Shown here: in pieces, positions 1 to 9,900 of the stretch
How the letters are laid out: each line of letters starts with the position of its first letter
Numbering within the stretch: the first letter of the stretch is position 1
Source: CAYPEK01 sp964409645
Lineage (GTDB): Bacteria > UBP15 > UBA6099
NCBI GenBank assembly: GCA_964409645.1
Contig: CAYPEK010000047.1
Coordinates: 1-31,462, forward strand
Reading direction: 5' to 3'
Length of the DNA: 31,462 nt
Notes under the pieces: model-generated
What the model was told of the DNA's origin: nothing
Database searches by the model: none
The model's input: the letters and a program-made list of their open reading frames with translations, nothing else
Program-made: the position numbers and the translations under genes

Positions 1-492
1 CCGACGCGCGGACTTCTCGGTTTCCGATCGGCAATTCTTGTAATGACGCACGGCGAGGGCGTCCTCTACCACACGTTCGACCACTACGGGCCGCACCGCG
101 GGGTGATCAAGAAGCGCATGGTGGGCTCGATGATATGCGGTTTCAATGGAACTGCTGTGGCGTTTGCATTGAACAACCTGCAGGAGCGCGGGCCGCTGTT
201 CATAGGTCCCGGCACGGATGTGTACGAGGGCATGATCGTCGGCGAGCATAACAAAGGCGCCGACCTTGTTGTGAACCCGATGAAGGGCAAGCAACTGACT
301 AACATGCGCGCGGCCGGCTCGGACGAGGCGATCAAGCTGACGCCGCCGCTCGTGATGACGCTCGATTCCGCGATTGAGTACATTCAGGACGACGAGTACG
401 TCGAAGTGACACCCGAATCGATCCGCCTGCGTAAAATCCTGATGACCAAAGCCGACCGCAAGCGGCAGGACCGCAAGGAACGACAGAGCTGA
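1..492 (+). CDS. typA: TypA/BipA ribosome-associated GTPase, C-terminal fragment (5' end outside window)
   Basis: Translation factor-like GTPase that binds the ribosome and acts in stress and low-temperature ribosome assembly. Only the last 163 residues are present; the frame is open from base 1, so the gene begins upstream of the window. Visible are the family's RGLLGFRS segment, the HGEG...HYGPHRG stretch, the GTAVAFALNNLQERGPLFIG segment, VYEGMIVGEH, the KQLTNMRAAGSDEAIKL segment and the closing VEVTPESIRLRK block, all characteristic of the BipA-specific C-terminal domain rather than EF-G or LepA. The protein ends in a basic tail (KADRKRQDRKERQS). It converges on the acyltransferase gene with a 27-bp gap that holds no convincing terminator. 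Nothing looks broken in the visible part. Confidence 0.95.
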   Translation, partial: PTRGLLGFRSAILVMTHGEGVLYHTFDHYGPHRGVIKKRMVGSMICGFNGTAVAFALNNLQERGPLFIGPGTDVYEGMIVGEHNKGADLVVNPMKGKQLTNMRAAGSDEAIKLTPPLVMTLDSAIEYIQDDEYVEVTPESIRLRKILMTKADRKRQDRKERQS

Positions 493-519
493 ACTTTTTC
501 AGTTGATAAAAAAAACGAC

Positions 520-1467
520 TTACTCTACTTCCGGGGGCCGGGTCTTCCAGCGTTGGTGCCACCAGAGATATTCCTCCGGGTATTTCCTTACGAACTCCTC
601 GATAGCCGATGTATAGAGCTGAACGTTGTGCGCGAGGTCCGCGTCGCGGTCGCCGGTGTCTCTCATTGGGATCGGAGCGAGCATGTGGAGCGTGAGCGTG
701 TTGTCGGGGTTGCGCGTTGTGAGGAATCCGGGCACGACGGGCAGTCCCGCGCGCATAGCGATGTCCGCCGGGCCGGTGACCGTCGCGGCTTTTTTGCCGA
801 AGTAATCCACGAACACGCCGTTGCTCGCCGCGTTCTGGTCCGCCACGAGTCCGATAATTTTGTTCATGCCGAGCTGGCGCTCGCACTCTCGCCGTACGCC
901 GCGAGCCCGGAAAATCATCTCATGGCCCCATTTGTTTCTCGTTTCCATGATGATGTCCATGACTGCTGAATCGCGTTGCGCTTTGATGACCGTGACCATC
1001 GGAATCTTTTTCATGCCCAGCCATGCGCAGACGAGTTCGATATTGCCGATGTGAGCGCCGACGGCTACCATTCCTTTTCCTTTTGCCGGCTCGGCTCTGA
1101 GGACGTCGTGAGGATCATTCAGGATAATGTGCCGGTCCACCCACGCCGCATTTTTGTGCGGTATCATCATAAATTCGGCGAGGTTCTTTCCCTGATTCAC
1201 ATATACCTGTTTCAGTATCGCTTCGATTTCCTCCGGCGACTTCTCACCGCCGAAAGCGGTTTCGAGTTGCCGACGCGCAAGTTGCCGGAATTTCGGAAAA
1301 TGTTTGTAACCGAGCAGCGCCAGCCATACAAACAGGCCGTAGTTGGCTCTCTCCGGCAGTATGCCGACTATGATGCTGAACGGCTTGTATATAGCTCTGA
1401 TAAGGAGATATTTGTAACGCGCGCCGCCCTTCAGTTTCTGTTTTGCGTCTGAGTTATGTTCTTCCAT
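520..1467 (-). CDS. Lipid A biosynthesis acyltransferase-like protein (LpxL/HtrB family)
   Basis: Inner-membrane acyltransferase of the LpxL/LpxM type, which transfers a secondary acyl chain to lipid A precursors. From the chosen start the protein has 315 residues, close to the family's usual 290-320. An N-terminal hydrophobic stretch (about 28-55) fits the membrane anchor. The H-x4-E acyltransferase motif is present as HIGNIE (H139, E144), followed by the ARG..RE and VADQNAA..GVFVDYFG segments and a C-terminal EEYLWWHQRWKTRP block typical of the family. The frame is open up to 1521, but the ATG at 1467 has a GGAGAG Shine-Dalgarno 5 nt upstream, so I chose it. The exact acyl donor and whether it is the first or second late acyltransferase cannot be read. 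It supports an LPS-bearing outer membrane. Confidence 0.9.
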   Translation of the reverse strand: MEEHNSDAKQKLKGGARYKYLLIRAIYKPFSIIVGILPERANYGLFVWLALLGYKHFPKFRQLARRQLETAFGGEKSPEEIEAILKQVYVNQGKNLAEFMMIPHKNAAWVDRHIILNDPHDVLRAEPAKGKGMVAVGAHIGNIELVCAWLGMKKIPMVTVIKAQRDSAVMDIIMETRNKWGHEMIFRARGVRRECERQLGMNKIIGLVADQNAASNGVFVDYFGKKAATVTGPADIAMRAGLPVVPGFLTTRNPDNTLTLHMLAPIPMRDTGDRDADLAHNVQLYTSAIEEFVRKYPEEYLWWHQRWKTRPPEVE

Positions 1468-1586
1468 ACCCGCTCTCCATCGCGGCATGCGCGACCGCCC
1501 GCTCCCCCGATTGATACGCATTGCGATAATTTAACACATAATGGCGGAATGCGAGAGGGTTTGAAGATAAATGAAGCCGGGCGCGG

Positions 1587-1614
1587 TTGCAATTGACGGT
1601 GCGGGCCATATACT
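1587..1614 (+). promoter_or_regulatory. Candidate promoter, possibly giving a leaderless mRNA for the hydrolase
   Basis: TTGCAA (1587-1592), a 16-bp spacer and TATACT (1609-1614) resemble a sigma-70 promoter. The -10 box ends only 9 bp before the ATG at 1624, so transcription would start at or just before the start codon. No Shine-Dalgarno is visible upstream of this ATG, which fits a leaderless transcript. Confidence 0.35.
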
Positions 1615-1623
1615 TCATGAATT

Positions 1624-2646
1624 ATGTTACAGAAATATTTCGCGCGCGCGATGGACAACCTTTCTTACGCCTACCTTGCCACGAAGAAGAAAAAGGCTTC
1701 CAAGATTTTTTACGAGGAAGGAATAGACGGATACCTCGAGCAGTTGGGCGAGTTCGATCCGATGGATTTCTTCGCGAACCCCGGCATCGTGCCGGAAGTT
1801 GAGATAACGAAGACGACCCGGCGCGGAGGCTACGACCTGAAGGAGTTCAGGTTCGCGAGCTTTGTCGAGACCCCGCACCTTGTCAACAACACCGTCCGCG
1901 GACGGCTGTACGAGATCCACGGGCGGCCGGACGCGCCGGCCGTGATCGTCCTGCACGGATGGCAGATGGAGTCGTACGCGTTTTTCGACTTCTACTGCCG
2001 GTTGCTTGTTAGGGAAGGATTCAACGCCGCGCTGGTTGACCTGCCGTATCACATGCGGCGCCGCGCGCCGGATTCGGCTCACGGCGAGTTCACATTCAGC
2101 GACGACGCGGCGCTAACGATCAGGGTGATGAAGCAGAGCGTGCAGGATGTCGAGGGCACGATCAACTGGCTGAAGTCGCGCGGCGCGCAGAAGATCGGCA
2201 CGTTCGGAGTGAGCTACGGCGGCATGACGGCCGGACTGACCGGTTGCGTGGACCCGTCGGTGGATTTCATGATGCTCGTCGTTCCGCCCGCGAACCTTTA
2301 CGAGTTTTTCGTGGCGACGCGCCTCGGACACGAGTTCGAGAAGCGCAACCCTAAGATGTTCGAAGAGGTGAAGAAACATCGGGACCTGTTCGAGCGGATA
2401 TCGCTGACAGGCATGAAACCCCGCATGAGCCCGGAGAACATTTTCATCGTTATGGCGGAGCACGACGATATGGTAAGTCCTGAAGCGATCGACCGGCTGT
2501 GGTACGCGTGGGATAGGCCGTACATCGAGCGCTACGTGCACGGACACCTCAGCGTCATCCTCTTCAACCCGAGCATGAACCGCCACATGCGCCGCTGGTT
2601 GAAAACGGTCTGCAGGCCCGAGGCGCCGCCGGACGCGCCAATCTGA
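1624..2646 (+). CDS. Alpha/beta hydrolase
   Basis: Cytoplasmic-looking (no signal peptide) serine hydrolase of 340 residues. The alpha/beta hydrolase core runs from about residue 95. The oxyanion-hole segment is VIVLHGWQ, the nucleophile elbow is GVSYGG (Ser197), the acid is D281 or D282 in AEHDDMV, and the histidine is most likely H308 in HGHLS. The first 90 residues are a family-specific N-terminal extension rich in basic and aromatic residues (YLATKKKKASKIFYEEG). The ATG at 1624 has no Shine-Dalgarno; an internal ATG at 1651 is no better. The gene is divergent from the acyltransferase. Substrate cannot be predicted: carboxylesterase and thioesterase are both possible. Confidence 0.85.
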   Translation: MLQKYFARAMDNLSYAYLATKKKKASKIFYEEGIDGYLEQLGEFDPMDFFANPGIVPEVEITKTTRRGGYDLKEFRFASFVETPHLVNNTVRGRLYEIHGRPDAPAVIVLHGWQMESYAFFDFYCRLLVREGFNAALVDLPYHMRRRAPDSAHGEFTFSDDAALTIRVMKQSVQDVEGTINWLKSRGAQKIGTFGVSYGGMTAGLTGCVDPSVDFMMLVVPPANLYEFFVATRLGHEFEKRNPKMFEEVKKHRDLFERISLTGMKPRMSPENIFIVMAEHDDMVSPEAIDRLWYAWDRPYIERYVHGHLSVILFNPSMNRHMRRWLKTVCRPEAPPDAPI

Positions 2647-2699
2647 CGATCGACATTTTCATTTGTTGTCTCGGAATTTTATCTTGATGACGATGAGCT

Positions 2700-3236
2700 T
2701 CAGATCGAGTCGAGCGCCTGTGATATCGATTCGAATTTGAAAACGGGCTCTTTGCTTTCGTTCTCGATCCCCATTTTCCGGGTGAGCAGCACGAACGCCG
2801 AAACCACCTGTGCGATCTCCTCGTCTGTCATGTTGCTGAACGCGGAGTTCAGCGGCGCCCATAGCGGGTAGGGCATGGACTCGATAATCTTCTCGCTCGC
2901 CGGGGTTAGGCTGACCTGAAGGAAGCGGCGGTCCTCGTCGCTCCGTTTTTTTGTGACAAAGCCGCGGTTTTCCAGTCTGTCGAGAATGCCGACGATGTTG
3001 CTAGGATGCAACGACATTTCCTCCGCGATCTCAGTCGCGGAAATAGTCTTTTTGTGGGCGATCGCCATGAGGCAGACAAGCTGCGGGCCCGTGAGGTCGT
3101 ACGCGAGCGCCACCTTGCGGATGTGTGTGTCTATCGCGTGCAGGATTTTTCTCAAAGACTGCAGGATCATCTGCTCGTTGATGATCGTGCCCTGAACGTC
3201 CGCACTGTTATTTTGAATGTTGCCGCTTGTCTCCAC
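2700..3236 (-). CDS. MarR-family transcriptional regulator
   Basis: Winged-helix dimeric repressor or activator of 178 residues, slightly longer than the usual 140-160 because of a C-terminal tail. The wHTH spans about residues 50-112: the LTGPQLVCLMAIAHKKTISATEIAEEM segment, then recognition helix LHPSNIVGILDRLENRGFV and a wing with the family-typical SDEDRRFLQVSLT. Flanking helices provide the dimer interface. The start is GTG at 3236, supported by GAGG 7 nt upstream. It is divergent from the small exported protein gene at 3441, and their predicted promoters overlap, so autoregulation and control of that neighbour are plausible (inference). The ligand is unknown. Confidence 0.9.
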   Translation of the reverse strand: METSGNIQNNSADVQGTIINEQMILQSLRKILHAIDTHIRKVALAYDLTGPQLVCLMAIAHKKTISATEIAEEMSLHPSNIVGILDRLENRGFVTKKRSDEDRRFLQVSLTPASEKIIESMPYPLWAPLNSAFSNMTDEEIAQVVSAFVLLTRKMGIENESKEPVFKFESISQALDSI

Positions 3237-3320
3237 TTCAACGCCTCATACGCCCGTTTTAAACAGGTGTTCTTTATTCTTTTGTTTGCGTTCGTTCTCG
3301 GCGGCCGAACGGCTTTTAAT

Positions 3321-3349
3321 TCGACTTGCACGCTTACAATACATATAAT
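3321..3349 (+). promoter_or_regulatory. Candidate promoter of the small exported protein gene
   Basis: TCGACT (3321-3326), a 17-bp spacer and a perfect TATAAT (3344-3349). The predicted leader is about 85 nt to the ATG at 3441. It shares DNA with the divergent marR-type promoter. Confidence 0.45.
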
Positions 3350-3364
3350 GAGAATAAAAGTCAA
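3336..3364 (-). promoter_or_regulatory. Candidate promoter of the marR-type gene
   Basis: Read on the minus strand: TTGACT (3364-3359), a 17-bp spacer and TATTGT (3341-3336). It overlaps the plus-strand promoter candidate at 3321-3349, so a protein bound here would affect both transcripts. Confidence 0.45.
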
Positions 3365-3440
3365 TTGGTAAAAAAGCGGAGTCGGATTACCGCGAAAATC
3401 GGGGCAGGAAAACGAAAAACGGAATAAGAGGAGATAGTCG

Positions 3441-3923
3441 ATGAGAACGAAAAAAATATTTTTTACGGTAGTTTTTGCGGCGGCGATTTTGATGTTTTTT
3501 GGCGCGGGCGCGACGAACGCGAAGGCTGAAGAGGGCAGTGTTGTGTACGAAACGGTCGGTTTTCTGTACACGAGTTCGATGTACGATGCGCAGGTGATTC
3601 TCGGCCTGACCGCCGATGCGATCCAGAACAAGATATACGAGGACGACGTGACGCGTCAGATAATCGAGGAGCAGGTCGGGCTTCTCTCCGGGATGAAGGA
3701 CAACGCCCAGAAGCTTGCGGCCGAATTCAAAGCCGCGGGAGAGGACGCCGCGATTATGTACGAGATCATCAGTTGTATCGAAAAGCTGGAAGACACAGCA
3801 GCAACATTGAAGCAGTATATCGACGAGCCCACGCAGGAAAACGCAGACTTGTTTCAGGAGAAAAGGGCATTGTCATACGACTCGATTAAGAAGCTGATGG
3901 AGCCGGTCGAAGAAAGCAAATAG
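3441..3923 (+). CDS. Small exported helical protein of unknown function
   Basis: A 160-residue protein I do not recognise. It has a clear Sec signal peptide: basic MRTKK, a hydrophobic core to about residue 22, and a likely signal-peptidase I site after ATNAKA (cleavage after A29). The mature 131 residues look almost entirely alpha-helical and acidic, with one cysteine and no CxxCH heme motif, so a cytochrome c'-type fold is not supported by motifs. An AGGAG Shine-Dalgarno lies about 7 nt before the ATG. It is divergent from a MarR-type regulator with overlapping promoters, which suggests regulated expression, and it converges on the giant surface-protein gene with only 26 bp between stops and no visible terminator. 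Likely periplasmic. Confidence 0.75.
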   Translation: MRTKKIFFTVVFAAAILMFFGAGATNAKAEEGSVVYETVGFLYTSSMYDAQVILGLTADAIQNKIYEDDVTRQIIEEQVGLLSGMKDNAQKLAAEFKAAGEDAAIMYEIISCIEKLEDTAATLKQYIDEPTQENADLFQEKRALSYDSIKKLMEPVEESK

Positions 3924-3949
3924 TGCGGGATTGAGCAGTCCAGAAAAGG

Positions 3950-6900
3950 CTACTTCTTCATCTGCAGCCTGAAGAAAACGCCCCTGAACGAATAACTGTT
4001 CGATGCGAATTCATCGTCCGAATAGGCGGAGAAGTTGTAACCGAATCCGGCGCGCGCCATGTTCTTAATCGTTCTTCCGGTTTCGAGCGAGAAGCCGTCT
4101 TTGTGGTTAAGGTTCGTGGGTTGGTGACGGGTCCGGTATTCGAATCCCGCGTCCCAGCGATCCAAAAATTTCCATTCGAGACCTGTGATCCAGAGAATTG
4201 TATGTGTTTTTGCTTCGGGCAGCGGCGAGACCTGCTCGCGAACGAACCGCGACGCTATTTTTTCCCGCAGCGTGATGTTCGGCTCGAACATATAGAGTCC
4301 TTCCAGCGATAGCACGGTCGCTTTCTCGTCCGGGTTAACAGTCCGGTTTTCCGACGGAGCTCTGAACTCGCGCGTCCTTCCGATTTTCGAGATGAAGTTG
4401 AGCTTGTCGCTGAAGTTCGGCCTGAACGCCGCCCCGAACAGGAATTTCGTGTATTTCTCCTCGGTGATGCTCGTCTGAAGGTCCTCCGATGCCGAGTATT
4501 CGTACTCGTAGAACAGCGTCATTCCGTCCGACGCTTTCCTGTCCGCGTTGAAGCTGAACGAGAAATGATCCTTCGAGATCGAGCCGCTGTTCCGCCTGTA
4601 AACCGCCTCGGACGCCGCTCGCAGCTTCCCGTTTTTCGCCGCGAGGTCGAAACCAGCGGAGCCTGAGTTGGTGAAGTAGTTGCCGGATAGAGACGATCGC
4701 TCCTCGCTCCGCTCGGCCGACAGTGAGACGGACATCCCGCCGCCCGCGTAGTATTTTCTGTTTATCCCGACGGTGCGGCTGAGAACGCTCTCTTCGTCGT
4801 CGCTCGAAGAACTGTATTCCGCGAAAGCGGTCGTGTTTTTACCGAGGCGCGCGTTAGCGCCGGCCGTTGCGCCGAATCCGCGGCCGCCGCCGGAATCCGT
4901 TGTTGTGGTTCCGGCGCTTATGTATGCCTTGCCGCCGTCTTTAAGGCTTTTCTCGAAACCGAACCTGCCGCCCGTCCCGCGGCTTCTGTGGTTCAACTCC
5001 GCCGTGAAGTCGGTCCCGGCGCGCATCTTGTAATTCGCGCCGAGCGAATTGATGTAATTCTTCGCGGCGTTGAATGCGTCCTGACGGCTTATGTAAAGTT
5101 TTGTGCGGTCGTTAATCTTCTTCTCGTATCTCGCGAACAGTGTGTTCTCTGTTCCGTCGTCCACGTTCAGCAGCGTCGAACCGTTCGCGTTGTACTTGTG
5201 CGCGAGTTCCACTTTGAATGAACCGTCGGCGGTTGTGTTCTTGTAAGACAGTCTCGCGGATCGCGTTCTTCCCGCTTCCGTGGAGAGCAGGGAGGCGGCG
5301 CTCGCACTCGCAAGGCTCGCCGCGCGCGTGTAATCCGCCCGCCATTCGCTGTTGTTGTCTTTCAGCGACAGACCAAGTCCGCCGCGTTTTATCCCGCGCT
5401 CCGACCAGCCGCTGCCGCTGAATCCGGAATCGACGGCGTAGTAGTAGCTCGTCATGTCCACGCCGTTCACGAACTTCAGGTTGAAATTGCCCTTGAACGC
5501 CGATTTGGAGTCGCTGCCCGAAGTGGCGATGTCGATAAACGAGCGGCCGCCGTCGAGGCTCGCGAGCCAAGGCTCGCCGCCCGCCGTGCTCCGCGCGATT
5601 TCCATGCTGAGGATGTCGTGACCGATCCCTTTCAGCCGGAAGTCGGCCGAGCGCAGCAGATGGTCCTGCCCCTCGGTGTTTTCGCGCAGATACGACGCGC
5701 CGAACCCGACTTCATCGCCGATGGTCCGCGACCACTTCGCGCCGAAAATACCGAGATCGCTGTGGACGGGCGAATAGACGTATTCGACGACGATCCACAC
5801 CGGGTCGCCCGAATCCGCGCCGGCGCTGTAGCGCGGATCGTCGTGCGAATTGGCCGCCATCGGCCTCGATAGCACGAGCCGCCCGGTCAGATAGTCGATT
5901 TCGTAGTCGATTCCGTTTTCGAGCGTTGTCGCCGCCAGAACTTTTTCCGGGATGAAGGAATCCCTGATCTCGACCGTTACTGATTCGCTTCCCGCCGCAA
6001 TGTCGGAGTGGGCGAGGTAGTAGATTGTGCCGCCGTTGGAGCGCAGTTCCGTTCTCGCGTGCAACTGCTTGTTCCCGGCGCCGAACAGCAACAGGCTGTC
6101 GTTCGTCGGCATTCCGGTCTCCGTGCCGGGCATGTTGAGTGTAATCCTGCCGCCGTAGAGCTGTCTTTTGACGCCGGACAGGCCGCCGCCGAGGTCCGGC
6201 GAGAAATTGCCGAACAGCAATGACGCTCTGTTCCCGCGCGCATTGACGTATAGTTTGCCCTGACTGTTCGTCAGGTATTTAAGGCTGCTGTCGTCGCCGA
6301 ACGTAGGGTAGGCGAGGTCGCGGTCCTTTGAGGGGTCGAGATCGAACGAATATTTCTTCGCCGAGTCGTAGGATGCGGTGAGTTTGATGTCGCGGCCAAG
6401 CGAGCCGTCGAACAGAAATGCGGCCCGGCCGATGCCTGCGCCGCCCTCCGGCAGGGTGTCCTTGTTGGGGCGGTTATCTTCTCCGGCGCCGGATTTAATC
6501 TCGCCCGCCGCTCCGTCCAGAGATAACACGAAGAGACTTTGACCGCGCTTCACCGTGTGTTGCGTATCGGAAACGGAGGCGACCGTGAAGTTTGCCTTCG
6601 AAATGCCGCCCGGCGACAGTTTGATCTGTACCGAAGTATCCGACAGCGGCGCAACACCGGGTTCGAGCGTACGGGTGTCCAGTTTCACAACACGGTAACC
6701 CGGCTCGTCGGGGTCGATGTAAATTCCCGGAATCGAATATTTTCCGTACTTGTCGGTTGTCGCGTATGCGCCGGTGTCCAGAGCGATACCGATGCCCGCG
6801 ACTCCCGCTTCGTTTTCGTCCTGTTCGCTGTCGCCGTCTTCGTCACGGAAGACTTTCCCGACGAGTGTCGCCATGTCCATAAGCGGGTCGGGATCGACGC

Positions 6901-9900
6901 GCACCGTGGCCGCCGCCGTGTTGGAAACGGCGTACGAATCGATTTCCGCCACCGCCGTGTTTGTCAGATACATGCCGGGCTGCGCCGCCGTGTCCACCGT
7001 CGCCTGATAGAAGAATTTAACAATGTCGTTGCCGTCCGGATCTCCGGCTGGCTGGAGACGGCCGATCACGAACGATATTTCCTTTCCGTTGCGGAATGAC
7101 TCCACCTTCGTGCCGTTTTCATAGTAAGCCGAGGCGTTGATCACTGTCAGGCCGATCGGAATCATGTCAGCGACGACGACCGGGAAATTCGCGTCCGTTT
7201 CGGCAGCGCCGAGGTTGCGGACGATGATCGTGTAGGTGATGATGCCGCCTGCAACGGCGCTGTCTTTGTCCGCCGTCTTTTCAACGCTGATTGTTGTGTT
7301 CGCGAGCGAGCGGGAAAGCGGTATCCTGATGCCGATCGGCTGGTTGTCCACGTCCACGCGGAACACCTGACCGCTGTACGGCTGTTGAACGCCGGACCAC
7401 GTACCGTCTTTTTTCGTCACCTCGCGGTAGGTGGCGGCAAGCGCTGGATTTGCGTCGAATGTCACTGTTATATAATAGTTGCCGGCGGTGATGTCGCTGC
7501 CTAAGGAGGAGCCGATGAACTCGAAGCCGCCCTCGACGCCGGAACCGCCGCTCAACTGCGGGTTGGATTCGGTTATCGAGGGCCGCTGCGTGAAGAAAGC
7601 GAACGGGCCGGCGACGGGTGTTCCGTTTTCGTGGTAGAGGGTCACATCTGCTCCGTCCACGCGGTCGCCCGTCATCGCGTCGTAAACATAACCCGCCGGG
7701 TCGAGGACGATGACGAGCATTTTCACGCCGCGCGAATCCGGCTGTATCGGCTCTATCATGTCCACGTTCATGTCCGAGCTCTGGCTGTACGGGACGCCTC
7801 TGAAAGTTTCGACCACGAGAATCCTGTAGCTGTATCCTCTTTTCATTTTGCCGACGAACGATGCCGGAATGTAGCCGTTCGCGTCGGTGGTGTAGTTTGA
7901 AATCCCTCCGGTGAAACCTCCCGACGAATCCACTTCGAGAATCGCCACTTTGGTGCTTGAAAGCGGCACGACTTCCAAGCCGCCTTTATAGTCGCTCGCG
8001 CGCACGTTGATCTTGATCTCGTCGTTCGTGATCAGCGTGTCGGCCGTCACCGGAACATCCTGCGAGCCGTCCGACCGGTTGTGGTCGATGTAGGTTGTCG
8101 TGACTGTGTTGCCGTAGAGCACCGCAAGCGTGCCGGAGTTCGCGCCGTCGGACGTGCTTCGCTCGACGGTGTTAATGCCGCCGGTGAAGACGCCCGTGTT
8201 CGGCCCTGTTTCGAGCAGCGTCGCGGTTTCGGAGTCGCCTGTTGTTGGGTTGCTGATAGTCACCGTTATTGTTTCGCGCGCCGACGGGTCGAGGTATGCC
8301 TCCGCGTCGCTCACTTGAATCATGAGCCGGTTTCCGAACACTACTCGCGCGCTCGCGGTCAGCACGGCGTCCACGCCGTAAACGCGGACCGTCACTGTGA
8401 TGTTGATCGTTGCCGTGTTTGTCAGAGGGTCCGTGACGGTTATTGTTATGGTGTTCACGCCTTCGTCGAACGTGACGTCCTCGAAAGTGTAATTGCCGCT
8501 GCCGTCCGCCGTCTGGGTCAGCGTATTTCCGGTGTGCGGCTCGATGATCGTTATGATCGAACCGGGTGTCGCCGTGCCGGAAATGTCGTGTGTCGTTCCG
8601 CTGATAATGCTTCCGTCCGGAATTGAATCGACAGTGAATGAAAGACCGGGGTTGTAGAAAATCACGTAAGTTGTCGAGGCCGTGTTGCCCGGAGGATCTA
8701 CGGCCGTGAACGTCATCGGATTGTTTCCCGGATTGAGGTTGACGCCCGGGAATGCGAAATCGCCGTTGGCATCGGCGGTCGTTGTCAGGGTTGCGCCCGT
8801 GACCGGATCGGCAGTCGTCACAGTCGCGAACGGGTCTGTGTTGCCTGAAATGTCCGCAGTGTTTGTCGGGTTGATGCTGCCGGACGGCGGTATGTTTGTA
8901 ACTATCTTAACTGTCGTGTCCACCAATATCGGCGAGGTGTCCGACGCTGTGTTGCCGTGCGGATCGGTCGAAGTTGTGGAGAGCGTGTAAGTTCCGTCGG
9001 GGAAGGGGACCGCCGTGAAAATGTATGTGCCGTTTGCGGCGGCGACCGCTTTGTAAATCTCGCCGGTCACGGGATGCGTCATTGTCACAGTGCTGAGCGG
9101 GTCGGTTGTGCCCGTGATGTCGATGGTGGAAACCGTGAACGTCCCGGTTGTGATAATCGTGTCGGTGTTGAGTGTATCGACGTAGAAGGTCACTGCCGCT
9201 GTTGCGAAGTTGCCCGCCGCGTCGGTTGCCGAAACGTTAACAGTATTCGCCCCCTCGGCAAACGTGTAGCTGCCGAACGAATACGCGCCGGCCGCGCCTG
9301 CGGTGGCGGCAAGCGGCGTACCGGCCGGGGACGTCGTCGCGACCGCCGCCGCAGGATCCGTGATTCCGGCTATCTGGTGCGATGAATAGTTGTACCATTT
9401 GCCGGATATAATCGATGTGATGCTCAGCGCTATATCCGGATCAACGAAAATGTGCGCCGTGAGCGAGGCGATGTTTCCCCGCGGGTCGGTCGATACGAAC
9501 TGAAGAGTGTTTGCTCCGGTAAGCAGATCGACATCCGGGAAAGTGAAAACGCCGCTGAAGTTGGCGGTTGTCGTCAGAGTGTTTCCGGTTGCCGGTTCGA
9601 TCAGCGTTACCGTCGATCCCGGATCGGTCGCGCCTTCGATGTCGGTTTTCAACTGGTTGATGACGCTGGCGTCCTGCGGGGTTGTGAGCGTGAGAGTGTT
9701 CAGCGTGTCTATATCGACAGTGGCGGCGGCTGATGCGGTTTTCCCCGATAGGTTCACTGATGTGACCGCGAATGTTGTTATTCCTTCCGGGAATTCGACT
9801 GACGGAATTGTGTAGTTGCCCGAGGAATCGGCCGTGGCGGTGAGCGACGCGCCGGTTTTCGGGTGCGTCATGGTCACTGTGCTGAACGGATCGGTGGCGC

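Noticed and set aside
493..519. A-run and AACT/AGTT mini-hairpin after typA as a terminator
   Set aside because: Four-base stem and no T-tract in the right orientation for either strand.
3441..3923. The exported helical protein as a cytochrome c'
   Set aside because: No CxxCH motif and only one cysteine.
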